In this document: positions 21,434 through 32,200 of the stretch, piece by piece | Position numbering within the stretch: the stretch's first letter is position 1 | Layout: the number at the start of each line of letters is the position of its first letter | DNA from: Macrostomum hystrix | Taxonomy: Eukaryota > Platyhelminthes > Macrostomidae | Reading direction: 5' to 3' | DNA: 64,000 nt | Assembly: GCA_950097015.1 (NCBI GenBank) | Contig: CATNEN010000038.1 | Coordinates: forward strand, 33,256,501-33,320,500 | The notes under the pieces: generated by a model | What the model was told of the DNA's origin: nothing | The model's database searches: none | Seen by the model: the letters and a program-made list of their open reading frames with translations, nothing else | Position numbers and translations under genes: made by a program

Positions 21434-24400
21434 TTACATGCGCCTTCTGGCGACAGAGGCAGCAACTGGCGGCATAGGAAAGTATTCCCTGTAGCGCCTG
21501 ACAATATAGGCCTGTAGGCGGCCCAGGCAGCACGAGTAGGGCACAATGTACTTTTGCGCCAGAAACACGAGCTCGCTAGGACCACCTGGCTGGGTTGGAA
21601 GGCAGAGCAGTAGCAATGCGCAGCAGATGTGGCCAGCAAAGTACATGGCGGACCAGAAGCGCAAGGCGTAGCCCATCTCTAGGAGGAAAAACACGCCCTG
21701 TGCGTAGTTCTGAGCTAGGTTGGCACAAACGGCTGTTAGGCAGTCGTAGGCTAATGCCGAGCCTTGGCCAGATTGAAAATGCGGCCGAACCAATCGTCTG
21801 ACTCGCCTAGCGGTGAATGTGAACACGGCGAATGTGATAAAGAAGCAATAATAGCCCGGATAGAAGCCGTGCCACAGAGCCGACAGGACAAAGGTTAAGA
21901 GGGTGGCGTGACGCCCCGGACTTCGCTCGTACACCAGCTCTCGGAGCCACCTGCGCGTTTAAGGGATCGGCGTATTATGTACAGGAAGCACTTTTGTTAG
22001 TCATCTCAGGGATTTCACATATAGATTAATCTGAGGGATTTCAAAGGGATCAATCTGAGGGATTTTAAATAGATTAACCTGAAGTTATTGTTATATAACC
22101 CACACTTATATTATTCCACACAATTTCAAAAAAAGTCATCTGAGGTATTTCAAGAGTGTCATCTGAGGGATTTCAAGAGTGTCATCTGAGGGATTTCAAG
22201 AGTGTCATCTGAGGTATTTCAAGAGTGTCATCTGAGGGATTTCAAGAGTGTCATCTGAGGGATTTCAAGAGTGTCATCTGAGGGATTTCAAGAGTGTCAT
22301 CTGAGGGATTTCAAGAGTGTTATCTGAAGGATTTCAAGAGTGTTATCTGAGGGATTTCAAGAGTGTCATCTGAGGGATTTCAAGAGTGTCATCTGAGGGA
22401 TTTCAAGAGTGTTATCTGAGGGATTTCAAGAGTGTCATCTGAGGGATTTCAAGAGTGTCATCTTAGGGATTTCAAGAGTGTTATCTGAAGGATTTCAAGA
22501 GTGTTATCTGAAGGATTTCAAGAGTGTTATCTGAAGGATTTCAAGAGTGTTATCTGAGGGATTTCAAGAGTGTTATCTGAGGGATTTCAAGAGTGTCATC
22601 TGAGGGATTTCAAGAGTGTCATCTGAGGGATTTCAAGAGTGTTATCTGAGGGATTTCAAGAGTGTCATCTGAGGGATTTCAAGAGTGTCATCTTAGGGAT
22701 TTCAAGAGTGTTATCTGAAGGATTTCAAGAGTGTTATCTGAAGGATTTCAAGAGTGTTATCTGAAGGATTTCAAGAGTGTTATCTGAGGGATTTCAAGAG
22801 TGTTATCTGAGGGATTTCAAGAGTGTCATCTGAGGGATTTCAAGAGTGTTATCTGAGGGATTTCAAGAGTGTCATCTGAGAGATTTCAAGAGTGTCATCT
22901 GAGGGATTTCAAGAGTGTCATCTTAGGGATTTCAAGAGTGTTATCTGAAAGATTTCAAGAGTGTTATCTGAAGGATTTCAAGAGTGTTATCTGAAGGATT
23001 TCAAGAGTGTTATCTGAGGGATTTCAAGAGTGTTATCTGAGGGATTTCAAGAGTGTTATCTGAAGGATTTCAAGAGTGTTATCTGAAGGATTTCAAGAGT
23101 GTTATCTGAGGGATTTCAAGAGTGTTATCTGAGGGATTTCAAGAGTGTTATCTGAAGGATTTCAAGAGTGTTATCTGAAGGATTTCAAGAGTGTTATCTG
23201 AAGGATTTCAAGAGTGTTATCTGAGGGATTTCAAGAGTGTTATCTGAGGGATTTCAAGAGTGTTATCTGAAGGATTTCAAGAGTGTTATCTGAGGGATTT
23301 CAAGAGTGTCATCTGAGGGATTTCAAGAGTGTTATCTGAGGGATTTCAAGAGTGTTATCTGAGGGATTTCAAGAGTGTCATCTGAGGGATTTCAAGAGTG
23401 TCATCTGAGGGATTTCAAGAGTGTTATCTGAGGGATTTCAAGAGTGTTATCTGAGGGATTTCAAGAGTGTCATCTGAGGGATTTCAAGAGTGTCATCTGA
23501 GGGATTTCAAGAGTGTTATCTGAGGGATTTCAAGAGTGTCATCTGAGGGATTTCAAGAGTGTCATCTGAGGGATTTCAAGAGTGTCATCTGAAGGATTTC
23601 AAGAGTGTTATCTGAAGGATTTCAAGAGTGTTATCTGAGGGATTTCAAGAGTGTCATCTGAGGGATTTCAAGAGTGTTATCTGAGGGATTTCAAGAGTGT
23701 CATCTGAGGGATTTCAAGAGTGTTATCTGAGGGATTTCAAGAGTGTTATCTGAGGGATTTCAAGAGTGTTATCTGAAGGATTTCAAGAGTGTTATCTGAA
23801 GGATTTCAAGAGTGTCATCTGAGGGATTTCAAGAGTGTTATCTGAGGGATTTCAAAGTGAGTCATCTGACGATTAAAGACTGAGGATCTACAAGAGCTTT
23901 CTGAGTATACTTTGATGAGCTGAGAGTGAGGAATGAGCATACCTGGCGGTGGGCACATTCCAGCCAGCCACCACAGTTCTTATGCTGGTGCCGCATTCGA
24001 CATCGCGCAGGTAGAAGCTCTTAGCCAGGTTGTAGCTGGGCCGGCCAGTAGCCGGATCTCGGCCGCTATAGCCGAAGCCGTGTGCCAGACAGGCAGCCTC
24101 GGCCAGCGACCAGGCGAAATAGTACTTGCAGCGGACTAGGAAGAATGCGCCGCTGACGTAGACAATTCGGCGCGGCAGGCTGAGCTGAACGAAGCCGTCG
24201 GACACCACCTGATTTTTGTGTGGGAAGTGTGGGCAGTGTGTGGGAAATGTGGGCAGTGTGTGAGAAGTGTGGGCAGTGTGGGAAGTGTGGGCAGTGTGGG
24301 AAGTGTGGGCAGTGTGGGAAGTGTGGGCAGTGTGAGAAGTGTGGGCAGTGTGGGAAGTGTGGGCAGTGTGGGAAGTGTGGGCAGTGTGGGAAGTGTGGGC

Positions 24401-27400
24401 AGTGTGGGAAGTGTGGGCAGTGTGGGAAGCGTGGGCAGTGTGGGAAGTGTGGGCAGTGTGTGGGAAGTGTGGGCAGTGTGGGAAGTGTGGGCAGTGTGTG
24501 GGAAGTGTGGGCAGTGTGGGAAGTGTGGGCAGTGTGTGGGAAGTGTGGGCAGTGTGTGGGAAGTGTGGGCAGTGTGGGAAGTGTGGGCAGTGTGGCAAGT
24601 GTGGGCAGTGTGGGAAGTGTGGGAAGTGTGGGCAGTGTGGGAAGTGTGGGCAGTGTGGGAAGTGTGGGCAGTGTGGGAAGTGTGGGAAGTGTGGGAAGTG
24701 TGGGCAGTGTGGGAAGTGTGGGCAGTGTGGGAAGTGTGGGAAGTGTGGGCAGTGTGAGCAGTGTGTTGTAATGGATGTAAGCAGAATGTTAGAAGTGTTG
24801 TAAAGAGAACATACATGAGCATATATGATTTTATTTTATTTTGATTTCCTTATTTAAACCAATTTAATTCTTACCCAATAATAGGGCAGCATTGGTCCAA
24901 GGCCTAGCAACAGGAAGGCGTACAGGGCTGTGCAGCCTAGCGATCTGAGCACAGCTTTACTCAGATAGGCACTGTGGCTAATTATCTCGCCATCCATTTG
25001 ACAGTGAGCGACGTAGTCGGCGTAGAATGCGTGCGGCCCAGCCATTAGGGTTGGCAGAAAGTAGGAGTAAGCCAGGTAATCACACACGCTGGGCAGTTGG
25101 TCAACTCGGTGAGCCAGGCGGGACTCGCTGCCTCGCAGCCGGTTCCGTCTAGCCAGATGGCCGTCGTACAGGGCCAGCGCCAAGCTAGTCAGCTTCTGTG
25201 TTTGAATCATGAGCGGCCCAGTGATGTCCATTGTGTAGCCACCGTAGTCGTTGTACAAACGATATACATGATTGGCGCTTAGATAGGCCAGAGACCAGGC
25301 TAGGACTAGCCAGGCTGATAAGCCGCTGTCTTCTAGGGGCAGCCAAAGCATCAGGCAGTAGGCCACGGACGACTGTCGGATGATGGGTGAGCACGAGCAA
25401 TGAGCGATTCTATGAGCAATGTCTGTAGGATAAAATTAGCAATGTCTGTAGGATAAAATTAGCAATGTCTGTAGGATAAAATTAGCAATGTCTGTAGGAT
25501 TAAACGAGCAATTTCTGTAGGATTAAATGAGCAATGTCTGTAGGATTAAATGAGCAATGTCTGTAGGATTAAATGAGCAATGTCTGTAGGATTTAATTAG
25601 CAATGTCTGTAGGATTTAATTAGCAATGTCTGTAGGATTAAATGAGCAATGTCTGTAGGATTAAATGAGCAATGTCTGCAGGATTAAATGAGCAATTTCT
25701 GTAGGATTTAATTAGCAATGTCTGTAGGATTAAATGAGCAATGACTGTAGGATTAAATGAGCAATGTCTGCAGGATTAAATAAGCAATGTCTGTAGGATT
25801 AAATGAGCAATGTCTGTAGGATTAAATGAGCAATGTCTGCAGAATTTAATTAGCAATGTCTGTAGGATTAAATGAGCAATGTCTGCAGAATTTAATTAGC
25901 AATGTCTGTAGGATTAAATGAGCAATGTCTGCAGAATTTAATTAGCAATGTCTGTAGGATTAAATGAGCAATGTCTGTAGGATTAAATGAGCAATGTCTG
26001 TAGGATTAAATGAGCAATGTCTGCAGAAATTAATTAGCAATGTTTGTAGGATTAAATAAGCAATGTCTGTAGGATTAAAGGAACAATGTCTGTAGGATTA
26101 AATGAGCAATGTCTGCAGAATTTAATTAACAATGTTTGTAGGATTAAATAAGCAATGTCTGCAGGATTAAATGAGCAATGTCTGTAGGATTAAATGAGCA
26201 ATGTCTGTAGGATTAAATGAGCAATGTCTGCAGGATTAAATGAGCATGTCTGCAGGATTAAATTAGCAATGTCTGTAGGATTAAATGAGCAATGTCTGTA
26301 GGATTAAATGAGCAATGTCTGCAGGATTAAATGAGCAATGTCTGCAGGATTAAATTAGCAATGTCTGTAGGATTAAATGAGCAATGTCTGTAGGATTAAA
26401 TGAGCAATGTCTGTAGGATTAAATGAGCAATGTCTGCAGGATTAAATGAGCAATGTCTGTAGGATTAAATGAGCAATGTCTGTAGGATTAAATGAGCAAT
26501 GTCTGCAGGAATAAATGAGCAATTTCTGAAGGATTAAATGAGCAATGTCTGTAGGATTTAATTAGCAATGTCTGTAGGAATAAATGAGCAATTTCTGCAG
26601 GATTAAATGAGCAATTTCTGCAGAGTTAAATGAGCAATGTCTGTAGGATTAAATGAGCAATGTCTGTAGGATTAAATGAGCAATGTCTGTAGGATTAAAT
26701 TAGCAATGTCTGTAGGATTAAATGAGCAATGTCTGCAGGATTAAATGAGCAATGTCTGCAGGATTAAATTAGCAATGTCTGTAGGATTAAATGAGCAATG
26801 TCTGCAGGATTAAATGAGCAATGTCTGTAGGATTAAATGAGCAATGTCTGTAGGATTAAATGAGCAATGTCTGCAGGAATAAATGAGCAATTTCTGAAGG
26901 ATTAAATGAGCAATGTCTGTAGGATTTAATTAGCAATGTCTGTAGGAATAAATGAGCAATTTCTGCAGGACTAAATGAGCAATTTCTGCAGGATTAAATG
27001 AGCAATGTCTGTAGGATTTAATTAGCATTTTCTGTAGGATTAAATGAGCAATGTCTGCAGAATTTAATTAGCAATGCAGAATTTAATTAGCAATGTCTGT
27101 AGGATTAAATTAGCAATGTCTGCAGAGTTAAATGAGCAATGTCTGCAGAGTTAAATGAGCAATGTCTGTAGGATTAAATGAGCAATGTCTGTAGGATTAA
27201 ATGAGCAATGTCTGCAGAGTTAAATGAGCAATGTCTGCAGAGTTAAATGAGCAATGTCTGTAGGATTAAATGAGCAATGTCTGCAGGATTAAATGAGCAA
27301 TGTCTGTAGGATTAAATGAGCAATGTCTGCAGAGTTAAATGAGCAATGTCTGCAGAGTTAAATGAGCAATGTCTGCAGAGTTAAATGAGCAATGTCTGCA

Positions 27401-27799
27401 GAGTTAAATGAGCAATGTCTGCAGAGTTAAATGAGCAATGTCTGCAGAGTTAAATGAGCAATGTCTGTAGGATTAAATGAGCAATGTCTGCAGAGTTAAA
27501 TGAGCAATGTCTGCAGAGTTAAATGAGCAATGTCTGATAGCCTAGCAGCTTACCTGCACCAGCATGTGGGCGGACTGCAGGCCGAAGCAGAACCAGAGCA
27601 GGCCAAGGCCAGCGCAGATGTGCACCCAGCGTTGCACGGCGTGTCCGCAGCCAAGCCGTCTGAGTCCGATGCCAATCAGCATTGCCATCAGCTGGGCCGC
27701 TATGAAGTTCATTTTGTCCAGGCTGAGGCCGGCGGCCGCTGATAGGCCGGCCAGAAGACGGCTACCTTCGAAGCTTTGCGCGTTTGAGGCTAACGGCAT
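21434..27799 (-). CDS. MBOAT lysophospholipid acyltransferase (MBOAT1/2-like)
   Basis: Four coding exons on the minus strand, 27799-27554, 25372-24875, 24208-23943 and 21950-21434, encode 508 residues; human MBOAT1/2 have about 495-520. The phases agree at all three junctions. The family transfers an acyl chain from acyl-CoA to lysophospholipids in the ER membrane (Lands cycle). Family blocks in order are DKMNFIAAQL (exon 1), GPLMIQTQKLTSLAL and SYFLPTLMAGP (exon 2), CKYYFAWSLAEA and GWNVPTAR with the conserved Asn332 (exon 3), and LSALWHGFYPGYY with the catalytic His364 (exon 4). Many hydrophobic segments fit a multi-pass protein. A CTCTCTTCCAG acceptor directly precedes the ATG, so a non-coding first exon lies upstream. 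Each intron (2181, 666 and 1992 bp) is almost filled by its own minisatellite. The exact head-group specificity cannot be read from the sequence. Confidence 0.93.
22005..23858. repeat. Minisatellite in MBOAT intron 3, 23-bp unit, about 75 copies
   Basis: The plus-strand unit contains GAGTGTTATCTGAGGGATTT with main variants TCATCTG/TTATCTG and GAGGG/GAAGG. The regular array runs from about 22139 to 23858; looser copies with longer spacers precede it (22005-22095). Blocks of about ten units recur with the same variant order (for example 22430-22560 and 22670-22800). On the MBOAT sense strand each unit offers TCCCTCAG, a fair 3' splice-site match. Confidence 0.97.
24215..24768. repeat. Minisatellite in MBOAT intron 2, 9/18-bp unit
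   Basis: The plus-strand unit is GTGTGGGCAGTGTGGGAA, itself two related 9-mers, with occasional GTGTGTGGGAA insertions. On the MBOAT sense strand it is C/A/T-rich (CCCACACTTCCCACAC). It runs to within a few bases of the 3' splice site at 24208/24209, so the pyrimidine tract of the intron is supplied by repeat units. Long open frames rich in Val/Gly/Ser/Cys or Pro/His/Thr are periodicity artefacts. Confidence 0.97.
25424..27535. repeat. Minisatellite in MBOAT intron 1, 23-bp unit, about 90 copies
   Basis: The plus-strand unit contains GCAATGTCTGTAGGATTAAA then TGA or TTA, with variants GTCTGCAG, GGATT/GAGTT/GAATTT. It fills the intron from about 18 bp inside the donor to about 50 bp before the acceptor. 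On the sense strand each unit reads ...TTTAATCCTACAG or ...CTGCAG, resembling a 3' splice site. Runs of a single variant (for example the GAGTT type at 27330-27530) show local amplification. Confidence 0.97.
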
Positions 27800-28199
27800 G
27801 GCTGGAAGAGAGGGGACAATTGGCTAGATTGGCCTGAGGACCTGACGTTGGAGTGGCTATTTCAAATTTTATAATTCCATTCAAGAAAAAAAATCTTTAA
27901 TTCATAAAACTATAAAAATCATTCTATTCTAAACATGAAAATATATAGTAGTAAAAATGTGTGGTGTCATGAAAATAATTTGGTATATACAAAAAATGTT
28001 ATTGCTTCAACGCCCCTGAGAAACAGTCTACATAACACTACATATATAAGTAGGCTGTGAGGAATATTGCAATATTTCAGACGAGTAACAAAGAGCGGTA
28101 AACCGAACCATAGCAGAGTTTTTTATTTTAATTTGTCACTTCTTTTTAAGCAGAGATTGAGCCGGGTTAAATGCACTAATTAAATGATATAAGTAGCTA
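27800..28199 (-). other. 5' flank of the MBOAT gene
   Basis: A splice acceptor (sense strand CTCTCTTCCAG) lies 2 bases before the ATG, so this is probably the end of an intron in the 5' UTR. I could not place the upstream exon or promoter. The rest is AT-rich. Confidence 0.4.
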
Positions 28200-28204
28200 A
28201 CAAA

Positions 28205-28567
28205 TGTGATTCGGGGCAGGGAGAATTGGAACAGGTTAAGCCAAGTGTACATTGTGACATGGAGGATTGGGGTTGGAAACACAAGTGAACATTGGGCCAG
28301 GGAGGATTGGGGTGGTTAAGCCGAGTGTACATTCTTGCCCGGTGAGCTACTTGTACATTTGGGCAGGGAGGATTGGGGTTTGAAAGACAAGTGCACATTG
28401 GGGCAGGAAGGATTGGGGTTGGAAAGACAAGTGCACATTGGGGCAGGGAGGATTGGGGTGGTTAAGCCGAGTGTACATTCTTGCCCGGTGAGCTACGTGT
28501 ACATTGGGGCAGGGAGGATTGGGGTTGGAAAGACAAGTGTACATTGGGGCAGGGAGGATAGGGGTTG
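28205..28567. repeat. Composite tandem repeat
   Basis: Two related modules alternate, both ending in GGGCAGGGAGGATTGGGG. One continues TTGGAAAGACAAGTGTACAT. The other continues TGGTTAAGCCGAGTGTACAT and then CTTGCCCGGTGAGCTAC. The second module recurs about 145 bp apart (near 28313 and 28458), so the array has a higher-order period. Confidence 0.85.
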
Positions 28568-29260
28568 GTTTTTTTTAGCACAATATTTTCCTGTGAACAT
28601 TGCTCGAAACATTCGACCCTAAAAGAAACATAGCCAATCTAGAATCACAATTTTTTTATCTCTAGAACACTTCTTTGATAGACAATATATATGTACAGTG
28701 TTGCTAAACATTTGACATTTTGTGATATCCAGATTTGGTCTTTCCAGATTTCAAAACTAGATAAAGCGCAAAACACGTAATGTACATTAGCAACAACAGA
28801 ATACTGAAATCGGCCAGTCACATAAAGCAAGAAAAACAAGTTTCAAGCAGCATTCCCAGATATGCGCGCACACACTCACTAATCCCAGATGTTAATTTGT
28901 GTGAAAATCCCGATCAAAAAAGAGAATAATTGCGCCACGCGGAGTAGTTGAAGGGAGAAGGGACGGCTAGTCACATGAAAGTAGTTTTCATCCCTCCATA
29001 GACGAACCATGGACTCACACAAACCATCTGCCTTCTCCAATCCGCCAGGCAACCACTAAAAACGGGACTGAACAGACCGCATGGTGAACGGCGGCGGAAC
29101 TTAAATGATATTGTATTACCCGGCACGCTTGCACTGCTGTGCTCTACGCCTCTCTGTGGCTCCGTAATTCTCTCTTGCAATTATCTTTGAGCAGAGAAGC
29201 CGCTAATATACTGATAGCTATCCCCATATTTGAGTCGCTTTAAATATTAAAACAGCTTTC

Positions 29261-32200
29261 ATGCAGAAGACGATGAGCGCTTGGATAATAGGTGAGCTTA
29301 GAGTCTATCGAATTCTATTTTTTTATATCAGCTTTGTTAAATTGAAACTCTTTTCATTTAATTACATTAGTTTTAGAACACAGTATATACCTAAGCATAA
29401 GGTAGTGAGGTGCATGTCTTATGTTAGCGGTTAAAAACAAACGTAAAGCATGGGAGCTCGTACCAATATCAATTTAACATCTTTCCGTCCCAAATGTAGA
29501 TTAAGCGCACTTAAACTAATCAAAAGCCTAGCCTAAATTGATTAAACACCCTTCATCCGCTTATCTTGATTTTGGGTGAAGTAGCTTTATAATTAAATCG
29601 GATCAGAGCAAAAGTGTGTTCTACCTTCTGTGTTGTGAAGTGACAAGATTTGGCTGAAATGAAAGTCAAACTAAACTTGAAATACTTCAAATAGAGAGAA
29701 TTTCACTGCAAAAGTGAAAAAGGACTGGGAGATAACGACTGATTGACTGTCCTGAAGGATCAATGGGAGCACGACTGAAGCTCTGGCGGATCATAGGGTG
29801 AATGACTGAAGCTCTGGTGGATCATAGGGCGAATGACTGAAGCTCTGGCGGATCAATGGCAGCATGACTGAAGCTCTGGCGGATCAAGGGGAGAATGACT
29901 GAAGCTCTGGCGGATCATAGGGGAGAATGACTAAAGCTCTGGCGGATCATAGGGTGAATGACTGAAGCTCTGGTGGATCATAGGGCGAATGACTGAAGCT
30001 CTGGCGGATCAATGGCAGCATGACTGAAGCTCTGGCGGATCAAGGGGAGAATGACTGAAGCTCTGGTGGATCAAGGCGAGAATGACTAAAGCTCTGGCGG
30101 ATCAATGGCAGCATGACTGAAGCTCTGGCGGATCAAGGGGAGAATGACTGAAGCTCTGGCGGATCATAGGGTGAATGACTGAAGCTCTGGCGGATCATAG
30201 GGGAGAATGACTGAAGCTCTGGCGGATCATAGGGGAGAATGACTAAAGCTCTGGCGGATCATAGGGGAGAATGACTGAAGCTCTGGCGGATGATAGGGGA
30301 GAATGACTGAAGCTCTGGCGGATCATAGGGGAGAATGACTGAAGCTCTGGCGGATCATAGGGGAGAATGACTGAAGCTATGGCGGATCAAGGCGAGAATG
30401 ACTAAAGCTCTGGCGGATCATAGGGGAGAATGACTGAAGCTCTGGCGGATCAAGGCGAGAATGACTAAAGCTCTGGCGGATCAAGGGGAGAATGACTGAA
30501 GCTCTGGCGGATCATAGGGTGAATGACTGAAGCTCTGGCGGATCATAGGGGAGAATGACTGAAGCTCTGGCGGATCATAGGGGAGAATGACTGAAGCTCT
30601 GGCGGATCATAGGGGAGAATGACTGAAGCTCTGGCGGATCATAGGGGAGAATGACTGAAGCTCTGGCGGATCATAGGGGAGAATGACTGAAGCTCTGGCG
30701 GATCAAGGCGAGAATGACTGAAGCTCTGGCGGATCATAGGGGAGAATGACTGAAGCTCTGGCGGATCAAGGGGAGAATGATTAAAGCTCTGGCGGATCAT
30801 AGGGGTGAATGACTGAAGCTCTGGTGGATCAAGGGGAGCATGACTGAAGCTCTGAGGGATCATTGGGAGATTGGCTGAACCTTTGCTTAAGTAAGATGGC
30901 TGAATGGGTGAAGCAAAAACCACAAACTTGAAACCATCAAACTGCATGCATTCAAAACAAACACAAGTATGAATAAGGTAGAGTCTGGACACACTTACAC
31001 CGTGTAAGATGGGAAGGGGTTGAAGCTCTTGTCGACTAAAGTTAGATTCCTCTCTTGATCGGATTTCATGCATAATTAAGAGTAGAATGGCATGTGAAAG
31101 AAAGGAGACCAGTGCGGAGGAAAAGATAGGAGCCAGAGATTAGTGTGCGGAGAGGAGAATCTATACAGGTAATGCGCACGAGCAGAGCTAGAACATCCAA
31201 GTAATTTTTTCTTGCCGAAACTTAGATTTAAGGTATTGGATTTCAAACTGTGTCTTATGGTTGACTGGTACACGAGCGTGTAATAAATACGCGAGTTATC
31301 GATTAAAAATGATATACATTTATAGATAAAATCAGAGAGCCTTTAACTAAATACCTGAACAGAGCAACAAAATGTTAAAGCACTTATTACTGTTTCACAC
31401 CTTCTGAAACAATAATCGAATGGGCAAATTGCCAGAAGGTGTGACATTTGAAGATATTCTGACGATAGCTCCACTATTGCGGGTGGCAACAACCGTATCA
31501 AGGCTACTCCGTATCATGGTACTAAAACGCTATGAAACGCTCGCTGTTCCCAGCTTGTTACAGATAATCTATATAGTTAAGGATCGTGTGATTAATATCA
31601 GTCTAACACGCTTGTCAATTCTCTTACACTATTCTACCGCCAAAAATAGTGATTCAGTTTATTCCCGTTGAATTGTGTTCTAAATATCATACACTTTTGT
31701 CTCGTGGAACCTGGGACCTTGGGACCGCTGTCTTTTGGAAAGGGTAAACATCAGGTGCTGTAAAGCCATTCTACAAGTCAGCCAAAATACGGATGGCAAT
31801 GGGGCCCGCTCGGAGTTAGGCAGATTGCCTTTATTATACAACATCCAGAAAAGAATCATTTCGTACTGGGCCTCCATAACAAGCCGGCCGGACTCCATAA
31901 TTTTCAAGTATTTGGCGGACCAAACATACAGTGTGATGTAGGAATCAAAACAAAGACCAACAATGACGTTATGCTGAACTGCAGAGGCATTAGTCCCGCA
32001 AAAGCAATTAAAAACCACAGGAAAAAATTCGTTTCTCAGTTCGATACCCATTGAAGACAAAGGACACAGAGCTCAAGCAAACTCAAGTCACTTCTATTAC
32101 TCCTTCAAGCAATATTATTCAGCCGAACAAATATACAACCCGGAGTTGAGACGTACCATATCCTCGTTTAGACTAGGAAACCATAAGCTAGCTTGCGAAA

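Noticed and set aside
24136-24822. Pro/His/Thr and Val/Gly/Ser repeat frames
   Set aside because: They are the 18-bp array of MBOAT intron 2 read in various frames.
22139-27535. CRISPR-like arrays of 23-bp repeats
   Set aside because: The copies are directly adjacent with no unique spacers, no cas genes are present, and the DNA is eukaryotic; they are minisatellites.
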